Assembly: GCA_963728365.1 (NCBI GenBank)
Contig: CAVSJI010000003.1
Span: 248,001 to 312,000 of the forward strand
Direction: 5' to 3'
Length of the DNA stretch: 64,000 nucleotides
Source of the DNA: VRUE01 sp963728365
GTDB lineage: Bacteria; Actinomycetota; Thermoleophilia; Solirubrobacterales; 70-9
Positions within the stretch are counted from its first letter, which is position 1; each line of letters opens with the position of its first letter. Below, one piece after another: positions 40,769-49,378 of the stretch. Under the pieces are notes generated by a model that did not search any database, was not told the DNA's origin, and saw only the letters and a program-made list of their open reading frames with translations. Both the position numbers and the translations under genes were made by a program.

Positions 40769-41394
40769 GCCAGGACTGGTTCGGCTGCGCCACAGACCTC
40801 GAGGATCTCGCCACGGGCGCGGTCGAACTCCTCGTCGGCCATCACCGGCGTGCCCTCGAAGGGCAGTTCGCGGTCGACCTCGACCCAGGAGCGGCAGCCG
40901 TGGTACTCGTCGCGGACCTTGACCGTCACCGGTCGGGGGATGCGGTGCACCCGGAGCAGCAGTACGTGCAGCGGGTGGCGTCGCTTCCAGTTGAGCCGCT
41001 TCTCGGCGTAGTCCGGTGTCCACACGTAGTAGGGGGAGAGGCCGTCGATCACGCGAGGGTCGGTGATCGTGATGTGGTCGGTCACCTCGGCCCAGGCGCG
41101 CAGCCGCACCCGCTCGGGCTGGGCGATGCCGCCGTCCTGCAGCAGCGCGCGGGCCGGCGGTTCCTCGTCGGGCCAGACGCCCTCCTCGAGCGCGCGTCCC
41201 AACTCAGGATGGTGGGACTCGCGCACCAGGTTGTTGCGCTGGTGGTCGAAGGTCGGGTAGAGGAAGAAGCGCTCGTGATCGAGCTCGAAGTGCTTGTTCT
41301 CCTCGCGGATGCCGCCCTTGCGAAGCGTCAGCAGCTGCTCGCCCTCGGCGAGCGCACGGACCGTTACGGCCCATTCCTTGAAAGCGATCGGCAT
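40765..41394 (-). CDS. DUF1802-family protein
   Basis: This 209-residue protein has the opening FKEWAVTVRALAEGEQLLTLRKGGI, followed by HERFFLYPTFDHQRNNLVRES, the DUF1802 signature. Members of the family have no known reaction. The middle has a RRHPLHVLLLRVHRIPRP segment. The stop codon lies in the family E repeat. Promoter elements in the 138-bp gap before it are not clear. Confidence 0.85.
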   Translation of the reverse strand: MPIAFKEWAVTVRALAEGEQLLTLRKGGIREENKHFELDHERFFLYPTFDHQRNNLVRESHHPELGRALEEGVWPDEEPPARALLQDGGIAQPERVRLRAWAEVTDHITITDPRVIDGLSPYYVWTPDYAEKRLNWKRRHPLHVLLLRVHRIPRPVTVKVRDEYHGCRSWVEVDRELPFEGTPVMADEEFDRARGEILEVCGAAEPVLA

Positions 41395-41532
41395 TTGAAG
41401 TCGTACCTACTGAAAGGTGGTCGGAAATATTGACTGGGAGGGGAAACCTCGGACCCCGTTCCAGGATGAGAAGCCCGCCCGAATTCGGCATTCTAGACCA
41501 GACTGGCTGGATCGCCAAATATGTGACGAGTG

Positions 41533-43080
41533 TCACTGACTTCCGAGGCCGCTGCCTCCGGGAGTTTCGATGCGGATCGTGTCTCCTGGGGCCAGCTCCC
41601 CCTCGGACTTGCCTGGCAGCGGCTCGCCGTTGAGCAGGTCGCGGCCGGGGGCTCCGTCCTCGCCGCCGCCGCTGCCGCGCGGCGCGTGACGGCGGCGCTC
41701 GGCAATCAGCGAGAAGCGCATCGGGGCGCGGGCTTCGATCTCGCGGATGAGCCCGTCGCCTCCGGCCTGGCGGCCCGCGCCGCCGCTGCCGCGGCGCACC
41801 GAAAGCTCGCCAACGCGCAGCGGGAACTCGCTCTCCAGGGCCTCGACCGGGGTGTTGAGCGTGTTCGACATCGCGACGTGGATCGCGCTCGGCCCGTTGG
41901 CGTCGGGACAGGCGCCCTGGCCGCCGCCGAGCGTCTCGTAGTAGGTGAAGCCCTCGCCGGCCAGGGTCAGGTTGTTCATCGTCCCCTGGCCCTGAGCGGG
42001 CACCGGGCGGGCGCCGCCGAGCGCCGCGATCACCAGGTCGGCGACCCGGCTCGAGGTCTCGACGTTGCCCGCCGCGACCGCGGCGGGCGGACGCGCGTTG
42101 AGCAGGCAGCCCTCGGGGGCGATCACCTCCACCGGCCGGTAGGCGCCGGCGCAGGGGGGCGCGTCGGGGTCGGTGAGCACCCGCACGGCGAAGAAGGCCG
42201 CCGACTTGGTGACCGAGAGCGGGCAGTTGAGATTGCCCTCGACCTGGGGGTCGGTGCCGCTGAAGTCGAGCGCGATCGCGTCCCCGTGGATCGTCACCGC
42301 TACTCGCAGCCTCACGTCCCGACCCCCCGTTCCGGTGCGCCTTTTGTGGTCTATGACCGGGAAAGGCGCATCGGAAGCGAAATCGTCCTCGAGCGTGTCC
42401 TCGGCTTCGTAGGTCCCGTCGGGGAGCTTGGCGAGGGCGGCGCGGGTGCGGCGCTCGGCGTAGGCGAGGATCTCGTCCATGCCCGTGCGCAGGTGGTCGA
42501 GGCCGTGGCGCTCGGCGAGCTCGGCGAGGCGCAGCGCGCCGATCCGGTTGGCGGCTGCCTGGGCGCGCAGGTCGGCGAGGCGCTGGTGGGGGAAGCGCAT
42601 GCGCGAGGCGAGCTCGGCGAGGGTGTCGGCGCCGATGCGGGTCGGCGGGATCACGACTCCCTCCTCGTCGAGGGTCCGCGAGCCGGCGGGCATGCTGCCC
42701 GGGGTCGGGCCGCCGACGTCGGCATGGTGGGCGCGGCAGGCGGCGAAGCCGGCCAGCTCGCTCTCTATGAAGACCGGCGAGATCAGGGTGATGTCGGGCA
42801 GGTGGGTGCCGCCGCGGTAGGGGTCGTTGAGGATCCAGTTCTCGCCGAGCCGCTGCTCCTCGCCGAGCACGGCGGCGACCGCATCGGGCATCGATCCGAG
42901 GTGGACGGGGATGTGCTCGGCCTGCATCACCAGCTCGCCGCGCGCGTCGAAGATCGCGGTCGAGCAGTCGTGGCGCTCCTTGATGTTGGCCGAGTAGGCG
43001 GAGCGGATCAGCGCCGCCCCCATCTCCTCGCAGGCGGCCCGCAGCCCGCCGATCGTCACCTGCAGAGTCACGGGGTCCAT
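41533..43080 (-). CDS. hyuB: Hydantoinase B/oxoprolinase family subunit, with in-frame palindrome insertion
   Basis: The 515-residue subunit starts at ATG 43080 and overlaps hyuA by 13 bp. N-terminal SANIKERHDCSTAIFDARGELV, then HLGSMPDAVAAVL and NDPYRGGTHLPDITLI are diagnostic of HyuB, as is GNVETSSRVADLVI. With HyuA it opens a hydantoin or 5-oxoproline ring with ATP. A family D palindrome (42330-42376) lies in frame and encodes SDAPFPVIDHKRRTGT between FASD-like and GGRDVRLRV, in a loop before the IHGDAIALDFSGT strand. The frame remains open, so the protein seems to tolerate about 16 added residues. Confidence 0.9.
   Translation of the reverse strand: MDPVTLQVTIGGLRAACEEMGAALIRSAYSANIKERHDCSTAIFDARGELVMQAEHIPVHLGSMPDAVAAVLGEEQRLGENWILNDPYRGGTHLPDITLISPVFIESELAGFAACRAHHADVGGPTPGSMPAGSRTLDEEGVVIPPTRIGADTLAELASRMRFPHQRLADLRAQAAANRIGALRLAELAERHGLDHLRTGMDEILAYAERRTRAALAKLPDGTYEAEDTLEDDFASDAPFPVIDHKRRTGTGGRDVRLRVAVTIHGDAIALDFSGTDPQVEGNLNCPLSVTKSAAFFAVRVLTDPDAPPCAGAYRPVEVIAPEGCLLNARPPAAVAAGNVETSSRVADLVIAALGGARPVPAQGQGTMNNLTLAGEGFTYYETLGGGQGACPDANGPSAIHVAMSNTLNTPVEALESEFPLRVGELSVRRGSGGAGRQAGGDGLIREIEARAPMRFSLIAERRRHAPRGSGGGEDGAPGRDLLNGEPLPGKSEGELAPGDTIRIETPGGSGLGSQ
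42330..42376. repeat. Family D palindrome, copy 3, inside hyuB
   Basis: TTCCGGTGCGCCTTT (42330-42344) pairs with 42362-42376, with one mismatch (G/A). The loop is 17 nt as in copy 1. Family D is otherwise intergenic in this window. Its presence in a coding region, in frame, indicates that the element moves or was inserted. Confidence 0.9.
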
Positions 43081-45041
43081 CGGGCTCCGATGGTGCCGGC
43101 GTCGTCGACCTCGGCGCGCCAGCCGGGCGGGAGGACGAGGGTGGACTCGGGGAGCTCGAAGACGGCCGGGCCGGCGAGGGCGAGGCCGGCGGGGGGCTCG
43201 CCGCGCAGGACGGGCGTCTCGACCCACTTGCCGCCGAAGCGGACCCGGCGACGGGACTCGGCGAGCTCGCCGGTGGCCGCGGCGGGGCGGGGCCGAGCAC
43301 CGGCCTCGACGATCGCCAGGCGGATGTGGACGAGGACGACCTCGCCGTCGGGGTCGCGGTGGCCGTAGCGCTCCTCATGGGCGGCGGCGAAGCGCTCGGC
43401 GAGGTCGGCGGGGTCGGGCCGGGTCGAGCCGGGGACGGGCAGCTCGAACGCCTGGCCTGCGTAGCGCATCTCATAGACAACCTCGGGCTCGCCCGCGATG
43501 CCGTCGCTGAGGCCGGCGATCAGGTCGTCGACCTCGGCGGCGATCCGCTCCGCCGCCATCCGATCGCCGGCGAGCATCACCGTGCGCGTCGTGTCGCGGC
43601 GGCGGTCCGATGCGCAGAGGCCGAGAGCCGAGAGGACGCCGCCGGCTCGCGGGCAGACGATTCGCTCGATCCCGACCTCGGCGGCGATCTCGGCTGCGTG
43701 CATCGGGCCGGCGCCGCCAAAGGGCAGCAGGGCGAAGCGGCGCGGGTCGACGCCGCGCTCCACGGTCACCACGCGCAGCGCCCGGGCCATCTCCTGGTTG
43801 GCGACGCGGACGATGCCTTCGGCCGTCTCGGTCTCCTGCAGGCCGAGCGAATCGCCGAGGCGGCGCACGGCGTCCCTTGCCGCCTCGATGTCGAGGGCCA
43901 CGCCGCCGGCCAGCTCCGACCCGGCGGCAAGGCGGCCGAGCAGCAGGTTGGCGTCGGTCACGGTCGGCTCGCCGCCCCCGCGGCCGTAGCAGGCCGGTCC
44001 CGGAGCGGCGCCGGCCGAGCGCGGTCCGACCCGCAGCGCTCCGCCCGCGTCCCGCCAACCGACTGAGCCGCCGCCGGCGCCGACCGTGTGCACGTCGACC
44101 ATCGGCAGCTGGATCACCCGGCCGCCGATCGTGCGGGACTCGGTGCGCCGCACCTCGCCGTCCTCGACCACGCAGACGTCGCAGGAGGTGCCGCCCATGT
44201 CGAGCCCGAGCGCGTTGCCGTCGCCCGAGACGCGGGCGAGGAGTCCGGCACCGACCGCGCCGCCGGCTGGGCCGGAGAGCACGCTCCAGGCGCCGGCGCG
44301 GGCCGCCTCGCCGGCCGGTGCGACGCCGCCGGAGGAGCGCATCACGAGCGGCTCGGGCAGGCCCGCGCCGGCCGCCGCCTCGGCGAGCTGGGCGATGTGG
44401 CGGCCGAGCAGGGGGGAGAGGTAGGCGTCGATCGTGGTGGTTGACCAGCGCTCGTACTCCCGGAAGCGGGGCAGGACCTCGTGCGAGGCGGAGACGTGGA
44501 CGTTCGGCAGCTCGCGGCGCAGGTGCTCGGCGACGCGCCGCTCGTGGCTCGGGTCGACGTAGGAGAAGAGCAGGCAGACGGCGACCGCCTCGGCGCCGGA
44601 TTCGCGCAGCAGGTCGGTGAGGCGCGCGGGCTCGCCGGCGGCGAGCGGCTCGATCGCGCCGTCCGGCCCGACCCGCTCCTCGGCCTCGAAGCGCAGGTCC
44701 GGCTCGACCAGTGGCGCGGGCTTCGGCGCGCAGAGCCGGTAGAGCTCGGGCCGGTCCTGCCTGCCGATCTCGAGCACGTCGGCGAAGCCGCGGGTGGCGA
44801 CCAGGGCGGTGCGGGCGCCGCTCTCCTCGAGCAGCGCGTTGGTGCCGACGGTCATCCCGTGCGCGAAGGACTCCACGTCCGCCGCGGTCGCACCCGCCCG
44901 CCGCAGCACCTCCTCCACCGCGTCGAGGACCGCCAGCGACTGGTCCTCCGGCGTCGTCGGCAGCTTCGCCGTATGCACCCGCTCGCCGTCGAAGAGCACG
45001 GCGTCGGTGAAGGTCCCGCCCACGTCGACCCCGAGCAGCAT
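43068..45041 (-). CDS. hyuA: Hydantoinase A/oxoprolinase family subunit
   Basis: The 657-residue ATP-dependent subunit starts at ATG 45041. The N-terminal phosphate motif is LGVDVGGTFTDAVLFDG, the second is LGLDMGGTSCDVCVVEDGE, and GMTVGTNALLE is also conserved. The C-terminal third (AGQAFELPVPGS, then HEERYGHRDPDGEVVLVHIR) is the acetone carboxylase/hydantoinase C-terminal region. It acts with HyuB. It is 10 bp downstream of nadB on the same strand. Confidence 0.92.
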   Translation of the reverse strand: MLLGVDVGGTFTDAVLFDGERVHTAKLPTTPEDQSLAVLDAVEEVLRRAGATAADVESFAHGMTVGTNALLEESGARTALVATRGFADVLEIGRQDRPELYRLCAPKPAPLVEPDLRFEAEERVGPDGAIEPLAAGEPARLTDLLRESGAEAVAVCLLFSYVDPSHERRVAEHLRRELPNVHVSASHEVLPRFREYERWSTTTIDAYLSPLLGRHIAQLAEAAAGAGLPEPLVMRSSGGVAPAGEAARAGAWSVLSGPAGGAVGAGLLARVSGDGNALGLDMGGTSCDVCVVEDGEVRRTESRTIGGRVIQLPMVDVHTVGAGGGSVGWRDAGGALRVGPRSAGAAPGPACYGRGGGEPTVTDANLLLGRLAAGSELAGGVALDIEAARDAVRRLGDSLGLQETETAEGIVRVANQEMARALRVVTVERGVDPRRFALLPFGGAGPMHAAEIAAEVGIERIVCPRAGGVLSALGLCASDRRRDTTRTVMLAGDRMAAERIAAEVDDLIAGLSDGIAGEPEVVYEMRYAGQAFELPVPGSTRPDPADLAERFAAAHEERYGHRDPDGEVVLVHIRLAIVEAGARPRPAAATGELAESRRRVRFGGKWVETPVLRGEPPAGLALAGPAVFELPESTLVLPPGWRAEVDDAGTIGARWTP

Positions 45042-45051
45042 GGACTTGACG

Positions 45052-46497
45052 CTACAGCCAGCGTTCGCGGCGGAGGTTGCCGTCGGGGGCGAGGATTACG
45101 TGGATGCCGTCGAGCGACGGGTCGGCGTGGGGGAAGTCGGTGCGCAGGTGGCCGCCGCGGGACTCCTCGCGGGCCAGGGCGGCGGTCGCGATCGCCGCCG
45201 CGAGCGGGTAGGGGTCCCCGCGCAGGCGCTCCAGCCTGGCGGGCTCGCGCAGCGGGCCGGCCAGCGCCCAGACCGCATCGCGGGTCTCCTCGGTGGGCGG
45301 GGTGAAGCGCCACTCGCCCGCGTCGGCTGGACTCGCCGCCGCGGTCTCTCCCAGCGCCGCCGCAGCCGCCCGCGTGCCGAAGACGAAGCACTCGCTGAGC
45401 GAGTTCGAGGCAAGGCGGTTGGCGCCGTGCAGGCCCGTGCAGGCGCACTCGCCCACCGCGAGGAGGCCGGCCAAGGAGGAACGGCCGTCGAGGTCGACCG
45501 CGATGCCGCCCATCGTGTAGTGGGAGGCGGGGGCGACCGGGACCGGGGCGGCGGCCGGGTCGAGGCCCGCCTCGGCGAGCGACTCGAAGACGTTGGGGAA
45601 GCGGGACGGGTCGAGCCGGCGCAGGTCGAGCATCACCGCCTCGGTGCCGTCCGCCTCGAGCCGGTCGAGCACGGCGGCGGTGACCGCGTCGCGCGGAGCG
45701 AGCTCGTCGGTGAAGCGGCGGCCGGAGGCGTCGAGCAGGGTGGCGCCCTCGCCGCGCACCGCCTCGGTGATCAGCATCCCGTCAAATCGGTTGCCGGGCA
45801 GCGCCAGCGCGGTCGGGTGGAACTGGCAGAACTCGAGGTCGGCGAGGTCGGCTCCGGCGGCCGCCGCCATCGTCGGCCCGGCGCCGATCGCGCCGCGCGG
45901 GTTGCTGGTCCGCCGCCAGAGCGCCGCCGCGCCGCCGGTGGCCAGGACGGTGGCCGCCGCCGCGACGCGGCCGCCGCCCAGGACCGCGCCATGGCAGCGC
46001 TCGCCGTCGCTCCACAGCGCTCGCATCGAGGCCCGCTCCCGCACCTCGATGCGCGGCTCGGCGGCGACCATCGCGGCGAGCTTCGAGGTGATCTCGTGGC
46101 CGGTGGCGCTGCCCCCGGAGTGGACGATGCGGCGCCGCGTGTGGCCGCCCTCGAGGCCGAGCGCCGGCTCGCCCTCGGCGTCTAAGTCGAAGGAGACGCT
46201 GCGCTCACGCAGCTGGCGGACGGCCTCGGGCGCCTCCTCGACCAGCGCCTGCACGGCGGAGGGGCGGCAGAGGCCGCGGCCGGCGGCGATCGTGTCGGCG
46301 GCGTGCCGCGCCGGGGAGTCGCCCGACTCCAGCGCCGCCGCCAGCCCGCCCTGCGCCCAGTAGCTGGCGCTCTGCGAGAGCGGCGTGCGCGAGACGACGC
46401 AGACCGCGCCGCCCGCCTCGGCCGTCCGCAGGGCCGTCCAGAGACCGGCCGCGCCGCCGCCGACGACGACGACGTCGAACTCCTCCGCTGGCGCTAT
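45052..46497 (-). CDS. nadB: L-aspartate oxidase, start codon unclear
   Basis: This FAD enzyme makes iminoaspartate for NAD synthesis and has about 481 residues. The FAD-binding site EEFDVVVVGGGAAGLWTALR lies at the N-terminus, followed by SASYWAQGGLAAAL. LEFCQFHPTAL and GLLAVGECACTGLHGANRLA, then SNSLSECFVFG are diagnostic. No ATG, GTG or TTG precedes the FAD site in frame; the nearest candidates are ATA at 46497 or a CTG further up. The first standard start (GTG 46254) would remove the FAD loop. A GGAGGAG lies just inside the coding sequence. The 5' end overlaps the coiled-coil gene. Confidence 0.85.
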   Translation of the reverse strand: MAPAEEFDVVVVGGGAAGLWTALRTAEAGGAVCVVSRTPLSQSASYWAQGGLAAALESGDSPARHAADTIAAGRGLCRPSAVQALVEEAPEAVRQLRERSVSFDLDAEGEPALGLEGGHTRRRIVHSGGSATGHEITSKLAAMVAAEPRIEVRERASMRALWSDGERCHGAVLGGGRVAAAATVLATGGAAALWRRTSNPRGAIGAGPTMAAAAGADLADLEFCQFHPTALALPGNRFDGMLITEAVRGEGATLLDASGRRFTDELAPRDAVTAAVLDRLEADGTEAVMLDLRRLDPSRFPNVFESLAEAGLDPAAAPVPVAPASHYTMGGIAVDLDGRSSLAGLLAVGECACTGLHGANRLASNSLSECFVFGTRAAAAALGETAAASPADAGEWRFTPPTEETRDAVWALAGPLREPARLERLRGDPYPLAAAIATAALAREESRGGHLRTDFPHADPSLDGIHVILAPDGNLRRERWL

Positions 46498-46931
46498 TGC
46501 CGCGCCTCTCGGCGGATCGCCTCGACCTGGCCTCGAAGCCAGGTGGCGGCCGCCTCGCGGGCGCGGGCCCGCTCGTCCTCGACCGCGCCCTCGGCCGCGA
46601 CTGCTCGCTGCTCGGCCGCCTCGATCCGCCTCTCCGCGGCGCCGGCCTGGGTCTCGATCTCGGCCAGCCGGCCCTGCGCCTCGGCGACCACCCGGTCCTT
46701 GGCCTCGCGCTCGCGCTTCAGCTCCTCGGCGTGCGCCGCTTTCAGCTCCTCCAGCGCCTCCGAGGCCCGCGCGCGCTCCTTCTCGAGGTCGCTCTCCAGC
46801 GCCTCGATCTCGGCAGCGACGCGCTTCTCGGCGAGGCTCGCCGCCGCCGCGGCCTCCTCCAGCCGCTTCTTCGCCATCTCCACCTGGGCGCTGAGGTCTC
46901 CGCCGCTGGGTTGCGTGTGCCCGTCGCTCAC
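46494..46931 (-). CDS. Coiled-coil hypothetical protein
   Basis: The protein has about 145 residues from GTG 46931; a TTG at 46940 is the alternative. Almost all of it is one coiled coil rich in Ala, Glu and Arg (KKRLEEAAAAASLAEKRVAA, EALESDLEKERARASEALEE and so on). No enzymatic domain is visible. It overlaps or abuts nadB downstream and may be translationally linked to it. It may be a scaffold or envelope-associated protein; function unknown. Confidence 0.6.
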   Translation of the reverse strand: MSDGHTQPSGGDLSAQVEMAKKRLEEAAAAASLAEKRVAAEIEALESDLEKERARASEALEELKAAHAEELKREREAKDRVVAEAQGRLAEIETQAGAAERRIEAAEQRAVAAEGAVEDERARAREAAATWLRGQVEAIRREARQ

Positions 46932-46980
46932 TGCAATCAATCTATTACGGGACGGCCCAGCGGGGCGTACAATTCAACTC

Positions 46981-47202
46981 GTGGCCACCAAAGTCCGAGA
47001 CCGCCCACTCCTAGCCCCCGGCAACGAAGAGGAGTGGGCGCGGATCAATCGCGAAGAGGCGGAGCAGCTTCGAGCCTCCAATTTGGCTCTCAGCCCAGCC
47101 CAAAGGCTGGATGTTGGTCAGAGGCTTTCCGAACAGGCAGTTTCACTGCTCGCCGCCTCGATTAAGGCAGGCCATGCCCCAGAACGAGCCTACTGGTCCT
47201 AA
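46981..47202 (+). CDS. Small protein, possible antitoxin of a nucleotidyltransferase pair
   Basis: The 73-residue protein starts with GTG 46981. It is helical and charged (LLAPGNEEEWARINREEAEQ, then LRASNLALSPAQRLDVGQRL). Its 3' end overlaps the nucleotidyltransferase start at 47174 by 29 bp in a different frame. The size, overlap and partner suggest an antitoxin-like role, as in AbiE-type or MNT/HEPN pairs, although I do not recognise the sequence. Confidence 0.6.
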   Translation: MATKVRDRPLLAPGNEEEWARINREEAEQLRASNLALSPAQRLDVGQRLSEQAVSLLAASIKAGHAPERAYWS

Positions 47203-47686
47203 TCTCGCAGGCGTCATCGCCGACGCAAACCGGGCGGGCCTTCCGTACGTGGTGATCGGTGGCTTCAGCGTCATCTTTCATGGGCATGTTCGCGCCACCA
47301 AGGATTCCGACATCCTGGTTCCTGACGGGCCAGAGGCCGATGCCGCGGTGCTGCGCTTCCTCGACCTGACCGATGCGCGGCGATTTCACGATGACAAGGT
47401 GCTGACGGAAGAGGATGTCAGCGGCTCCGAGCATCTGCGGATCATGTGCCGCCACGGCATCGTCGATGTGATGCGGGGAGGCCTTCCCCCCCTCGATTTC
47501 GAAACGGTTGCGGAGCGAGCCGATTGGATCGAGTGGCAGGGTGCGAAGATTCGGATCGCGGCGCTGCCGACCATTGTCGGCTTCAAGCGGCTAGCTAACC
47601 GAGGCAGGGATCGAGAAGACCTCGCAGAGCTCGAAAAGTTGTACGGAGAGCTCCCGGTCGAGCCGATCCCTGGCGTTGATTCTTAA
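47174..47686 (+). CDS. Nucleotidyltransferase-fold protein (AbiEii/MNT-like)
   Basis: This 170-residue protein has a minimal nucleotidyltransferase motif: GG29-30 in VVIGGFSVIFHGHVRATKDS and paired Asp44 and Asp46 (TKDSDILV). A third acidic residue may be in GIVDVMRG. Such stand-alone domains occur in type IV AbiE and related toxin-antitoxin systems. It is paired with the small overlapping upstream gene and has base composition visibly less GC-rich than its neighbours, so it was probably acquired. It converges with a glycosyltransferase gene 6 bp away. Confidence 0.75.
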   Translation: MPQNEPTGPNLAGVIADANRAGLPYVVIGGFSVIFHGHVRATKDSDILVPDGPEADAAVLRFLDLTDARRFHDDKVLTEEDVSGSEHLRIMCRHGIVDVMRGGLPPLDFETVAERADWIEWQGAKIRIAALPTIVGFKRLANRGRDREDLAELEKLYGELPVEPIPGVDS

Positions 47687-47692
47687 ACGCCG

Positions 47693-48634
47693 CTACGTCT
47701 CGTCGAGTAGCGCCCGATAGACGACAACTGTGCGCTCCGCCATGCGCGTGGCCGATAGCGTCGCGGCGCGGGCGGCGCCCTTGACGCGGGGGTCGGCGGT
47801 TTCGAGGTGGGGCCGGGCCGCGGCGGCCCAAGCCGGCAGGTCGAAGGGGGCGCAGAGCGTGCCGGCGATTCCGCCGAGTGCGTAGGGAGCGATGCCGACT
47901 GGGGTGGAGAGAACGGGCACGTCGCAGGCCAGCGCCTCGACCGCGACCATCCCGAAGCCCTCGTACTCGGAGGTGACGACGACCGCGTTGGCGGCGTTGA
48001 CCCAGAGCGGCATCTCCTCTGGCTCGATCGCGCCGCCGGTGAGCAGCTCGGCCTCGCAGGCGCCTGCCAGCTCCGCCGCCCGGTCGTGGCGCTTCTCGGG
48101 CCGGGACGGGTTGGCGGGGAAGAGCAGGTAGCGGCCATTGGGGTCGAGGCCGAGCTCCGCGCGAGCTTCGGCGCGAGGCATCGGCCGGAAGCGGCTCAGG
48201 TCCGGTCCGCAGGGGAGCACCGCCGAGCCGGGCAGGAGCGGCAGCCCCGGCCGGCCGGCCTCCGCCGCGAAGAGCGCCCGCGAGACCGCGGCGACCATCT
48301 CCACTCGCTGCGCCAGCCGCCGCGAGAGCGGTCCAACCACCCCGTGGCGCACGTCGGTGCCGTGGAAGCTGACCAGCAACGGCCGCGCACCGGCCAGCAG
48401 CGCACACCATCCCGGCAGCCCGTAGTGCGCGTGCACGAGGTCGAACGCCTCCCGACGCAGCCGCCGTCGCAATCGCCAGGTGGCCGGCACGTAGTGACTG
48501 GACCCCGGCGGAAAGTCGAACACCTCGACCTCGACCCCGGCGCCCCGCATCGCTGCCACCTGGTCCCAAACCCAACGCCCCCGCTGCGGCGCCCCCTGAT
48601 CCGGCACGAAGTTGGTCACCACAAGCACCCGCAT
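47693..48634 (-). CDS. GT4-family glycosyltransferase
   Basis: The 313-residue GT-B enzyme has MRVLVVTNFVPDQGAPQRG at the N-terminus, then DLVHAHYGLPGW and VSFHGTDVRHG, and FPANPSRPEKRHDRAAEL. VTSEYEGFGMVAVEALACDVPVL is the EX7E nucleotide-sugar site typical of GT4. It is probably cytosolic or membrane-associated and may act on envelope glycan or glycolipid; donor and acceptor are unknown. A family C palindrome lies upstream of its start. Confidence 0.9.
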   Translation of the reverse strand: MRVLVVTNFVPDQGAPQRGRWVWDQVAAMRGAGVEVEVFDFPPGSSHYVPATWRLRRRLRREAFDLVHAHYGLPGWCALLAGARPLLVSFHGTDVRHGVVGPLSRRLAQRVEMVAAVSRALFAAEAGRPGLPLLPGSAVLPCGPDLSRFRPMPRAEARAELGLDPNGRYLLFPANPSRPEKRHDRAAELAGACEAELLTGGAIEPEEMPLWVNAANAVVVTSEYEGFGMVAVEALACDVPVLSTPVGIAPYALGGIAGTLCAPFDLPAWAAAARPHLETADPRVKGAARAATLSATRMAERTVVVYRALLDET

Positions 48635-48670
48635 GCGCCGCCGATCCTACGCGGCGAGCCCCCGGGCTAC

Positions 48671-48726
48671 GGGGACGTGCCGCAACTTATGTACCACCCG
48701 TGGCCCCTAACTTGCGGCACGTCCCC
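48671..48726. repeat. Family C palindrome, copy 2
   Basis: GGGGACGTGCCGCAA (48671-48685) pairs perfectly with 48712-48726. The loop shares TTATGTACC and CTAA with copy 1 at 24962-25023. It lies between two minus-strand genes (TetR stop at 48728 and the glycosyltransferase start at 48634). Confidence 0.88.
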
Positions 48727-48727
48727 G

Positions 48728-49378
48728 CTATGGGCGGAGGATCGTGGTCAGCTCGGGGGCGAGGGCGGGGAGGTGGGGGGCTTGGCCGGCGGTTACGCGG
48801 GCGCCGACGAAGGCGAGGGCGGCGTCGATCATGCGCTCGTCCAGGCTCGGGGGACGGGACGGGGGCTGGTCGGGGTCGCGGGCGGCGCGGAGCATCGTGA
48901 CCAGGCGGGCGATCAGCTGGCGGCGGGCGGTGGAGACGGCGATCGCCTCCATTGGCGGCTGGGTGCTGAGCAGCAGCGCCGAGGCGGGCTCGGCGGCGCA
49001 GAGCTCGAGCGCCGCCTCGACCCCGGCGCGCAGCGGCGGTGTCTCGGGGCCTCGCTCGGCGCACCCCGCTTCGATCGCGGCGCAGAGTCGCTCCGCCGTG
49101 GTCACGTACGCGGCGAGCAGGCAGTCCCAGAGGTTGCCGAAGTGCTTGTAGTAGGTGCCGGAGGAGATCCCCGCGCACTTGCTCACGTTGGTGGTCGTCA
49201 CCCCCGCGTAGCCGTGCTTGGCGAGCGCGTTCGCCATCCCGGCCAGCAGGCGCACCCGCTGGTGATCGTGGACGACGTCGTGGGGGATGCCGTGGCGGCC
49301 ATGGGGGAGGCGCTGCGGAAGCGGACCTTCGCGGAAGGGGCCCTCCACCGGCTCGTCGACCAGGCGCAGGTGGGTCAC
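48728..49378 (-). CDS. TetR-family regulator (1 of 4)
   Basis: The 216-residue protein has an unusual 45-residue N-terminal lead before the helix-turn-helix (LLAGMANALAKHGYAGVTTT, then SSGTYYKHFGNLWDCLLAAY). The C-terminal ligand domain is Ala-rich. Its start overlaps the stop of the next TetR gene upstream by 4 bp, so the two are one unit. No target enzyme is adjacent, and the ligand is unknown. Confidence 0.85.
   Translation of the reverse strand: MTHLRLVDEPVEGPFREGPLPQRLPHGRHGIPHDVVHDHQRVRLLAGMANALAKHGYAGVTTTNVSKCAGISSGTYYKHFGNLWDCLLAAYVTTAERLCAAIEAGCAERGPETPPLRAGVEAALELCAAEPASALLLSTQPPMEAIAVSTARRQLIARLVTMLRAARDPDQPPSRPPSLDERMIDAALAFVGARVTAGQAPHLPALAPELTTILRP

Noticed and set aside
42330..42376. 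Transcription terminator inside hyuB
   Set aside because: It lies mid-gene, downstream coding continues in frame, and the same sequence is dispersed elsewhere, so an inserted element fits better.
46303..46980. A long plus-strand frame over nadB and the coiled-coil gene
   Set aside because: Only its last part (46981-47202) is a plausible gene with its own GTG; the rest is antisense to better supported genes.
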